Source: Actinomycetota bacterium (GTDB lineage: Bacteria > Actinomycetota > UBA4738 > HRBIN12). From it: a stretch of 10,660 bases of DNA. The stretch's first letter is position 1. Each line of letters starts with the position of its first letter. Where the stretch lies: the NCBI GenBank assembly GCA_005885325.1, contig VAYX01000096.1:1150-11809 (forward strand), given 5' to 3'. Made by a program: the position numbers and the translations under genes. The notes beneath the pieces are model-generated. The model did not search any database. It was given only the letters and a program-made list of their open reading frames with translations, and was not told the DNA's origin. This document shows positions 6,148 through 10,660 of the stretch, in pieces.

Positions 6148-6647
6148 CACCGGGACTCGATGTCGAGGCCGGTGGCCTCGAGGCCCCAGCGCGTCGCCTC
6201 GGCCACCTGGTGCGTCGACCGCCTGAGTCGCTCCATGAAGACCTGGACCATCGCGTAGAAGAACGCCGCGGCGGCGCGTGGGGTGGCCTCGGTCATCGCG
6301 CGCAGGCTGTCCCGCCCGAGCACGAGCAATTCGACGTCGGTCTCGGCCTGCGCCGTCGCCGACCGGGGCGAGCCGTCGAACAAGCTCATCTCTCCGAAGA
6401 AGTCCGCGGGCTCCACGCGCACCAGGACCTGCTCGACCTTGCCGGTCACAGCCTTGGAGATGAGGATCGTGCCGCGCCGCACGATGAACATCTCGTCGCC
6501 GGTGTCGCCCTCGCGGAACAGGATCTGGCGCCGGCGAAGCTCGCGCTCGCGCAGGCGGTCGACCACGGCGGCGAGGTCGGGATCGGAGAAGGCCTCGAAG
6601 ACGCGAACGTCGCGCAGGAACGCGAGTATTTCCACGGATGCCGGCAC
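6147..6647 (-). CDS. Stand-alone cyclic nucleotide-binding domain protein
   Basis: A protein of 166 residues consisting of one CRP-type cyclic nucleotide-binding beta roll (about 10-115) and a helical tail (about 115-166). The phosphate-binding cassette is complete: FFGEMSLFDGSPRSATAQA, with Glu86 for the ribose and Arg95 for the cyclic phosphate. It should therefore be able to bind cAMP or cGMP. There is no helix-turn-helix domain, so it is not a CRP-like transcription factor; it may pass the nucleotide signal to a partner protein. The start is GTG 6647 with a weak ribosome binding site; GTG 6635 is an alternative. The gene starts 18 bases after the small upstream gene, and its TGA overlaps the start of the PqqD/M50-like gene, so these two proteins are probably made together and may interact. 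Confidence 0.87.
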   Translation of the reverse strand: MPASVEILAFLRDVRVFEAFSDPDLAAVVDRLRERELRRRQILFREGDTGDEMFIVRRGTILISKAVTGKVEQVLVRVEPADFFGEMSLFDGSPRSATAQAETDVELLVLGRDSLRAMTEATPRAAAAFFYAMVQVFMERLRRSTHQVAEATRWGLEATGLDIESR

Positions 6648-6665
6648 GGGCAGAGTGACCGGGGC

Positions 6666-6884
6666 CTAGGTGGCCACGCGGCTAATGAGAGTGTTGCGGA
6701 ACTGGCGGCGGCGCTCGCTGGCGGGCGTCCGGGCCAGGCGCGCGAGCGCCTGCTCGACGATCGCGCGCTCGGCGTCGCTCAGCTCGTACTGCGCCAGCAG
6801 CGGCTCGGGAGCGCGCTGCAGCTCGGCGAGAAATTCCGGATCGATCATGACTCGCCCCACCAGCTCACGCAGCCCCTGCGCCAT
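6666..6884 (-). CDS. Small helical protein (72 residues), LigA/Nif11-like; possible precursor peptide
   Basis: The protein is 72 residues long and mostly helical by eye. Its core, IDPEFLAELQRAPEPLLAQYELSDAERA (about residues 14-41), has the pattern DPEF-x-DPE/APE-x-LL-x-x-Y-x-L-(S/T)-x-x-ER. This recalls the LigA-type small domain and the leader part of some Nif11-like precursor families. The tail (RTPASERRRQFRNTLISRVAT) is basic and lacks Cys, so a thioether or heterocycle core is not obvious. It is the first gene of the operon, 18 bases ahead of the cyclic-nucleotide gene and upstream of the PqqD/M50-like gene. A PqqD-like domain downstream is the context in which a peptide substrate would be expected, but modification is speculation. 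ATG 6884 is chosen because an extended -10 (TGGTATGAT) lies 7 bases upstream; ATG 6848 is possible. Confidence 0.7.
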   Translation of the reverse strand: MAQGLRELVGRVMIDPEFLAELQRAPEPLLAQYELSDAERAIVEQALARLARTPASERRRQFRNTLISRVAT

Positions 6885-6891
6885 CGAGCGG

Positions 6892-6900
6892 ATCATACCA
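6892..6900 (-). promoter_or_regulatory. Extended -10 promoter of the three-gene operon
   Basis: TGGTATGAT on the minus strand is a good extended -10 (TGn plus TATGAT, 6897-6892). It predicts a start near 6885, one base before ATG 6884, so the mRNA would be leaderless. No convincing -35 box is visible, which is tolerable for an extended -10. Confidence 0.5.
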
Positions 6901-7002
6901 ATTCCTTGGACGCTTTGATAGGCTCCGAGGATGCCGAGCCCGTCGCGACGTGCGCTGCTCGTGGCCGCACTCGGGTTTAGTTGTTGTAGCGGGGTTGATG
7001 GT

Positions 7003-7072
7003 AGCGGGGTCCGTGAGGCCGGCTCAAACCGAGGGTGGCCTGACAGAGGCGCGACTCGGCTCCGCTCGCCCG
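7003..7072. repeat. Dispersed imperfect repeat of about 70 bases, copy B
   Basis: This is the partner of 1233-1302, in the same orientation, with a 25-base block at 23 of 25 identity and a 15-base identical end. It lies between the divergent starts of the 6666-6884 operon and the small plus-strand gene. The plus frame stays open through it from ATG 6931, but copy A is noncoding, so the repeat probably does not encode protein here either. Just before it GTAGCGGGGT occurs twice (6986-6995 and 7001-7010), the second overlapping the repeat start. Confidence 0.6.
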
Positions 7073-7161
7073 ATTTGCGCACTGCCGGCTTGGATCCCGC
7101 GCTGGTGGCTTTGCGGGCGTGGCTGTCGGGCTGGCGCGGGGTCGGGCTGATCGCCGCCGGC

Positions 7162-7338
7162 ATGGCGCGGCAGGGCTATGACCTGAGCCTCACGCGCTAC
7201 GCCGAGCTCGGCTGGCGCGCCACCTTCTACGTGTCCGGCCGCGAGCACTCGCCGACCGGCGCCGCCGCGTCGGCCTTCGAGGCCACGCCGTTCGGCGCCG
7301 TGCAGGTCGCCGCATGGGAGACGCTCGCCCGCGCGTGA
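7162..7338 (+). CDS. Small conserved-looking hypothetical protein (58 residues)
   Basis: The residues from ATG 7162 (MARQGYDLSLTRYAELGWRATFY, then REHSPTGAAASAFEATPFGAVQVAAWETL) are rich in Trp, Tyr and His and look like a genuine small folded protein. I have a vague sense of a widespread short hypothetical family with this pattern, but cannot name it. The stop TGA overlaps the GTG of the next gene as GTGA, which favours it being translated. The frame is open upstream to ATG 6931, which would add a signal-peptide-like start (SRRALLVAALGFSCCSG). That extension runs through the dispersed repeat, so I prefer a downstream start; GTG 7105 is another candidate. Confidence 0.5.
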   Translation: MARQGYDLSLTRYAELGWRATFYVSGREHSPTGAAASAFEATPFGAVQVAAWETLARA

Positions 7339-8324
7339 GCCGCAGGGTCGCGCGGCGGAGCACGGTCGCTGCTCTGCTGGTCGGTGTGCTGATCGCCGGC
7401 GCGCCTGCGGCCGCCGCCCCGCCGGACGCGCGCGTGCCCGCCATCGGCTATCTCGCCAACGAGCCGACGCCGGACTCGCTCCCCGTGCTCCGCGCCGGCC
7501 TTCGCGAGCGCGCCTGGATCGATGGTCAATCGGTCGAGATCTGGCCCCGCTACGCTCAGGGCAAGCCGGAGCTGTACGCGCCGCACGCCGACGAGCTCGC
7601 GCGTCTCAACGTCGCCGTCATCGTGGCCGTCGGCGTGCCGGCGATCGAGGCCGCCCGCCGGGCGACGAAGACGATCCCCATCGTCATGGTCTCGCCGGAC
7701 GATCCGGCCGCGGCCGGGCTCACCGGGGATCCCGCGGCCGCGAGGTCGAACCTGACGGGGCTCACCACGTTCGTTCCGGAGCTGAGCGCACGGCGGCTCG
7801 AGCTCCTGCGGCAGGTCGTGCCCGGCGCCGCGCGCGTGGCGGCGCTCTGGAATCCGGCCAGCGGGAGCGCGGCCGTGGATCTGAAGGCGACGCAGGCCGC
7901 CGCGCAGGCGCAGCACGTCGAGATCGTGGCGTTCGAGGTCCGCGGCGACAGCGACGTCCGGGAGGTCTTCGTCAAGATCCGCGAGCAGCGCGTGCAAGGC
8001 GTCATCGTGCTGGCCGACGCGCTCACGCTCGCGCGCCGGGAGCCGATCGCGACGGCCGCGAGCCGGAATCGGCTGCCGTCGGTCTTCGCGCTCCGCGACT
8101 TCGTGGACGCGGGCGGCCTCATCTCGTACGGCGCGGTATGGACCGACGTCTTCCGGCAAGCGGCCGGACTCGTGGACCGTATCCTGAGGGGCGCGCGGCC
8201 GGCCGACCTCCCGGTAGCGCGCGCGTCGCGCTTCGAGCTGGTCGTCAATCTCCGGACCGCGCGCGCCATTCCGTTGCCGATTCCGCTGCCGCTCCTGCGG
8301 CGGGCGGACCGGGTCATCCAGTGA
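7335..8324 (+). CDS. ABC transporter substrate-binding protein (PF04392 type), exported
   Basis: A protein of 329 residues with a signal peptide (RRVARRSTVAALLVGVLIAGAPAAAA). The fold is of the periplasmic-binding-protein I / LacI-like two-lobe kind: IGYLANEPTPDSLPVLRAGLRERAWIDGQ, AVGVPAIEAARRATKTIPIVMV, LEIL-type strand RRLELLRQVVPGAARVAALWNP, then IVLADALTLARR. The end is the family's tell-tale FELVVNLRTARAIPLPIP. The ligand is unknown; the family includes proteins thought to bind tryptophan or other small organic molecules. GTG 7335 is chosen because it overlaps the preceding stop as GTGA, a coupling signature; ATG 7314 would add seven residues. No permease or ATPase gene is next to it, so its transporter partner lies elsewhere, or it acts as an orphan sensor. 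Confidence 0.88.
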   Translation: MSRRVARRSTVAALLVGVLIAGAPAAAAPPDARVPAIGYLANEPTPDSLPVLRAGLRERAWIDGQSVEIWPRYAQGKPELYAPHADELARLNVAVIVAVGVPAIEAARRATKTIPIVMVSPDDPAAAGLTGDPAAARSNLTGLTTFVPELSARRLELLRQVVPGAARVAALWNPASGSAAVDLKATQAAAQAQHVEIVAFEVRGDSDVREVFVKIREQRVQGVIVLADALTLARREPIATAASRNRLPSVFALRDFVDAGGLISYGAVWTDVFRQAAGLVDRILRGARPADLPVARASRFELVVNLRTARAIPLPIPLPLLRRADRVIQ

Positions 8325-8566
8325 CTCGACGGGCGGTGGCGCTGCTCTACGCGGCGAGCCTGCTCGCCGGCTGTGCCACCGAGGAGTGGATCTACGAGAA
8401 GCCGGGGATGACGCCGGCCAAGCTCGACCACGACATCGCGGTCTGCCGGAGGGAAGCGCCCGATCCTCGATCGGTCGTGGCGCCGGGCTCGGAGCGCGTG
8501 GACCGGGCGCTCTTCAACCGTTGCATGGAGCGCAAGGGGTACACCGGGCGCACCGTCAAGCCCTAG
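8321..8566 (+). CDS. Small lipoprotein (81 residues), hypothetical
   Basis: A short basic start and hydrophobic stretch (TRRAVALLYAASLLAGC) ends in a clear lipobox, LLAGC, with Cys18 the lipidated residue. The mature part has two further Cys, in DIAVCRREA and LFNRCMERKGYT, spaced as if to form a disulphide. Small lipoproteins ending in a 'CMERKGY'-like motif are common in Gram-negative bacteria, but their function is not known. GTG 8321 overlaps the TGA of the substrate-binding protein gene as GTGA, so the two are translationally coupled. The sequence supports sorting to the cell envelope, not a specific role. Confidence 0.78.
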   Translation: MTRRAVALLYAASLLAGCATEEWIYEKPGMTPAKLDHDIAVCRREAPDPRSVVAPGSERVDRALFNRCMERKGYTGRTVKP

Positions 8567-8695
8567 CGCCGATTCCGGGGGCTGCGAATCGCCGGAGCGC
8601 TACCCCCCATCCTATAGGTGACGCGGTACGTGGATCCGGGTGTCCGGAACCTCGGCGCGGCTTGAATGGTTGGGAGTCCGACGGGGGTTGCTTCG
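8567..8695. other. Intergenic stretch with a small hairpin
   Basis: There is no gene here. CGATTC (8570-8575) pairs with GAATCG (8586-8591) around a 10-base loop just after the lipoprotein stop, but no T-run follows, so I do not call a terminator. CCTATAG near 8611 is a weak -10-like match for the next gene. Confidence 0.3.
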
Positions 8696-9070
8696 ATGCG
8701 CAGAATCGGTGTCGCACTCGGGCTGGTGGCCGTCTTATTGACGGCCTCGGGCAGCGCCGCGGCGGTCAGCTATTCCCAGGAAAGCCTCGATCAACGCTTC
8801 CGGATCGAGTTTCAGGTCACGCCCGGCCAGTCGAGGCCGGTGATCAGCGGCTACGTCTACGGCCAGTACAGCGGTATCTCGGCTGCCCACATGCAGCTCG
8901 CGATCGAGCGTCTCGACGCGAACGGGCAGGTCATCGGGCAGTCGACCACGTGGGTGCTCGGCGAGGTCCCGCCGGGCAATCGCGCCTACTTCACGGCGCG
9001 GGTCGAGCCGGCGGCTTCGTACCGGGTTCGCATCATCTCCTTCGACTGGATCGGACGCACCGGCGGCTAG
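8696..9070 (+). CDS. Secreted FxLYD-like beta-sandwich protein, hypothetical
   Basis: A protein of 124 residues with a signal peptide (MRRIGVALGLVAVLLTASGSAAA) and then a beta-rich domain. The pattern, ISGYVYGQYSGISAAHMQLAIERLDANGQVIGQ followed by LGEVPPGNRAYFTARVEPAASYRVRIISFDWI, resembles FxLYD-type domains: a 'G-x-V-x-N/G' strand, a 'D-x-x-G-x-V' turn, then 'PPG-x-x-x-F-x-x-x-V' and a final strand. Such domains are usually extracytoplasmic; their partner is unknown. ATG 8696 has GGGGG about 8 bases upstream. An earlier in-frame ATG at 8666 would put ten residues before the signal peptide and is less likely. It is separated by about 130 bases from the lipoprotein gene, so it may have its own promoter. 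Confidence 0.75.
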   Translation: MRRIGVALGLVAVLLTASGSAAAVSYSQESLDQRFRIEFQVTPGQSRPVISGYVYGQYSGISAAHMQLAIERLDANGQVIGQSTTWVLGEVPPGNRAYFTARVEPAASYRVRIISFDWIGRTGG

Positions 9071-9262
9071 GGGATGACTCACGAGCAGTTCGCATCAGGG
9101 CCTTCACGGTCGAGGAGAGAGTGATCGTGTAGGTTTGACCGCCCCACCGTCAGTCTGACGTCGGTTCCGGCACAGCCGGGCCGTCCCCGCTCGAAAGTTC
9201 GCGCTCTTACCGATCGTCTCTTCCGTGGCACGACCGATGCTCCACCTCGGTCGGGTCCCGAC
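9071..9262. other. Intergenic stretch before rlpA with inverted repeats
   Basis: No convincing gene is present. It holds the odd palindrome CGTCAGTCTGACG (9148-9160), the inverted repeat CCGG-CACAG-CCGG near 9167-9179, and CGACCGA (9231-9237) pairing with TCGGTCG (9247-9253) around 9 bases. GTCG (9250-9253) can instead pair with CGAC (9259-9262) directly before the rlpA ATG. No clear promoter or T-run was found. Confidence 0.4.
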
Positions 9263-9682
9263 ATGACGCGGCGAAGCATCCTCGTATCCCTTGCTATCGC
9301 GATTCTCACGCTCGTGACGGTGGGCTGCGCCACGACGACGAGACGGCCGGCGGCTCCCGACAGCGCGGGACCCGAGCCCGGGACACGGATCGACGGGCTG
9401 GCGTCGTGGTACGGGCAACAGCACCAGGGGCGCGCCACCGCTTCGGGCGAAGCGTTCGACATGAACAAGCTGACGGCCGCGCACCGCACGCTGCCCTTCG
9501 GCACACGCCTGCGCGTGACGAATGTCGACAACGGCAAGAGCGTGGTGGTGCGCGTGAACGACCGCGGGCCGCACGTGCCCGGGCGCGTTCTCGATCTGAG
9601 CTTTCGCGCGGCGCAGGCGCTCGGGATCACCGACGCGGGCGTGGCCCGCGTCGAAGTGGTCGTGCTCCGCGGGCGCGACTAG
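9263..9682 (+). CDS. rlpA: RlpA-family septal ring lytic transglycosylase-like lipoprotein
   Basis: A lipoprotein of 139 residues. The signal sequence ends in LVTVGC, with Cys22 the lipidation site, and a short linker (about 23-42) follows. One double-psi beta-barrel domain comes next: GLASWYGQQHQGRATASGEAFDMNKLTAAHRTLPFGTRLRVTN, then VVVRVNDRGPHVPGRVLDLSFRAAQALGI. The conserved His of AAHRTLPFG and Asp of NDRGP, both needed for cleavage of stripped peptidoglycan in the studied enzyme, are present. There is no SPOR domain, so septal targeting by that route is absent; many short family members share this. The ribosome binding site is poor, and a small hairpin can form just before the ATG. Its stop shares a CTAG with the stop of the convergent Rieske gene. 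Confidence 0.88.
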   Translation: MTRRSILVSLAIAILTLVTVGCATTTRRPAAPDSAGPEPGTRIDGLASWYGQQHQGRATASGEAFDMNKLTAAHRTLPFGTRLRVTNVDNGKSVVVRVNDRGPHVPGRVLDLSFRAAQALGITDAGVARVEVVVLRGRD

Positions 9683-10660
9683 ACTGCCGGCAGGCCCCCG
9701 AGCACCGCGCGCGTGAGCCCGGGATGCTCGACCCCGGCCTTTCGCAGCTCCCGCGTGGCCTCGATCCAGTCGGCGCCGCGCGGCAGCACCACGCCTCCGG
9801 ACCGCACTCCGTACACGCCGGGATCGTCGACGCCCGGCGGAACCTTGCCGGTGTCCCGCAGCGCGCGGGCCGCGTCGATCAGCCGCTTGCGCGTCCGGAT
9901 GATCATCTGGTCGCTGGTGCCGAGGTGCTCGTTGGTGCGGTCGTAGATGGGCCCCATGCTCTCGGTGGCCGCCTGGTCTTGCAGGAAGATGCTGTGAATG
10001 CCCGTGTAGCTCGTCGTCTTCTGCGCCGCCCGGTCGATCTGGTAGTCGTTGCCCTGATTCGCGACGCAGCGGAAGCGGCCATACCAATCGGTGGTGTTCG
10101 GCCGCGTCTCCGGCGGCCGCACGACCTGACGGCCCGCGGTGCGGGTGGACTGCGCGCTTCGGGCGATGGAGATCGCCAGCGTGTGCTCGTCGTCCATGGG
10201 CACCCAGGCGCGCACGCGCACTTCCAGCCCCATCACGCCTGTCGGCACCATCGCGTAGAACGGAAACAGGAAATTGGCGATGCGCCAGTACTCGGTGTCG
10301 GCCTCGGCCGGCCGGTAGGCGCCGTACATGACACCGAAATCCATGTCGGCCACCGCGTACCGCGGCGCGCGATCGCTCAGCGCGTGGTGAGCCCAGGTGC
10401 CGGGCGTCACCTCGTTCGCGCCGACGCTGCCGAGGTGCAGGAACACGGTGTGACAGGTGTCGATGTCGCCCTCCAGCGCCTGCACCCAGTTGCACTCGCG
10501 CTGGTAGATCTGCACGCTGCTGTCGGCCAGCATCGTGGGCTCGAGGTCGGGCAGCGGCGGCGGCGTCTCGCGCCCTCCGAGATAGGCCCACACGAGGCCG
10601 GCCCGCTCGACGCACGGATACGCGACGGCTCTCACCTTGCCCCGGAAGCTACTCTCCGCG
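9679..10660 (-). CDS. Rieske non-heme iron oxygenase, catalytic part (phthalate dioxygenase-like); N-terminus outside window
   Basis: The frame runs off the right edge without a start, so only the last 326 codons are seen. The first residues (ESSFRGKVRAVAYPCVERAGLVWAYLG) are the end of a Rieske domain; the CxH and CxxH cluster ligands lie beyond the window. The catalytic domain shows the mononuclear iron site NWVQALEGDIDTCHTVFLHLG (Asp-x-x-His-x4-His) and, further on, SIFLQDQAATESMGPIYDRTNEHLGTSDQMIIRTRKRL. The latter is typical of the phthalate 4,5-dioxygenase-like oxygenase group and supplies the third (Asp) iron ligand. Such enzymes hydroxylate or demethylate aromatic acids with electrons from a separate reductase, which is not in the window. 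The substrate cannot be assigned. Its stop overlaps that of the convergent rlpA gene. Confidence 0.92.
   Translation of the reverse strand, partial: AESSFRGKVRAVAYPCVERAGLVWAYLGGRETPPPLPDLEPTMLADSSVQIYQRECNWVQALEGDIDTCHTVFLHLGSVGANEVTPGTWAHHALSDRAPRYAVADMDFGVMYGAYRPAEADTEYWRIANFLFPFYAMVPTGVMGLEVRVRAWVPMDDEHTLAISIARSAQSTRTAGRQVVRPPETRPNTTDWYGRFRCVANQGNDYQIDRAAQKTTSYTGIHSIFLQDQAATESMGPIYDRTNEHLGTSDQMIIRTRKRLIDAARALRDTGKVPPGVDDPGVYGVRSGGVVLPRGADWIEATRELRKAGVEHPGLTRAVLGGLPAV

Noticed and set aside
5086..6258. A 390-codon plus-strand frame opposite the PqqD/M50-like gene
   Set aside because: Antisense shadow: Glu/Arg/Asp-rich, no recognisable motif, while the minus frame has clear family features.
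6931..7161. Signal-peptide-like extension of the small gene at 7162, with CCSG resembling a lipobox
   Set aside because: It passes through the dispersed repeat whose other copy is noncoding, and the resemblance is weak; kept as an alternative start only.
7227..8159. A 310-codon minus-strand frame opposite the substrate-binding protein
   Set aside because: Charged low-complexity shadow of a well-recognised plus-strand gene.
8570..8591. Hairpin after the small lipoprotein gene as a terminator
   Set aside because: The stem is only 6 bp with a 10-base loop and no T-run follows on either strand.
9104..10615. A 503-codon minus-strand open frame across rlpA and the Rieske gene
   Set aside because: It is a frame-shifted shadow of the Rieske gene and antisense to rlpA, with Arg/Ala/Gly-rich sequence and no domain.

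Overview
The window is very GC-rich (roughly 70 percent by eye), densely coding bacterial DNA, with G/C-ending codons and many GTG starts. The gene mix fits a soil or subsurface bacterium of the Candidatus Rokubacteria / Methylomirabilota kind: a PF04392-type substrate-binding protein, an amidase, a ring-hydroxylating Rieske oxygenase, a TonB-like protein and a type I-beta DAHP synthase. That placement is inference; there is no rRNA or other phylogenetic marker. No tRNA, rRNA, CRISPR array or recognisable insertion sequence was seen.

Left block (1-3715, all minus strand). In transcription order this holds an amidase, a TVP38/TMEM64 (VTT) membrane protein 21 bases behind it, an attenuator, a DAHP synthase (aroF type) and the N-terminus of a TonB-like protein. 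The attenuator is the clearest regulatory feature in the window. A consensus-like promoter (TTGACG-17-TAGACT) sits 12 bases from a 25-codon leader peptide with seven Phe/Tyr codons in nine (FGFFGYFYF). A set of mutually exclusive GC-rich stems follows, then a strong rho-independent terminator, about 200 bases before aroF. The first step of aromatic amino acid synthesis therefore appears to be controlled by Phe/Tyr supply. The aroF frame itself is broken by what looks like a deletion of about 23 bases.

Middle block (3745-7338). An unrecognised 392-residue soluble protein is divergent from the amidase and convergent with a three-gene minus-strand operon. That operon encodes a 72-residue helical protein with a LigA/Nif11-like look, a stand-alone cyclic-nucleotide-binding protein, and a membrane protein that fuses a PqqD-like domain to an M50/S2P-like core. 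The HExxH motif of the core reads HQFVH, so it is probably not a protease. This operon is the best candidate for an undescribed system.

Right block (7162-10660). A small hypothetical gene, an exported PF04392 substrate-binding protein and a small lipoprotein are joined by GTGA stop/start overlaps. Next come a secreted FxLYD-like protein, an RlpA-family lipoprotein and, convergent with it, a Rieske oxygenase cut by the window end. The rlpA and Rieske genes share one CTAG for both stop codons.

Two further patterns stand out. Several start codons lie 7-12 bases behind a TANNNT box, suggesting leaderless mRNAs. An imperfect repeat of about 70 bases occurs both in the aroF leader and near 7003-7072.
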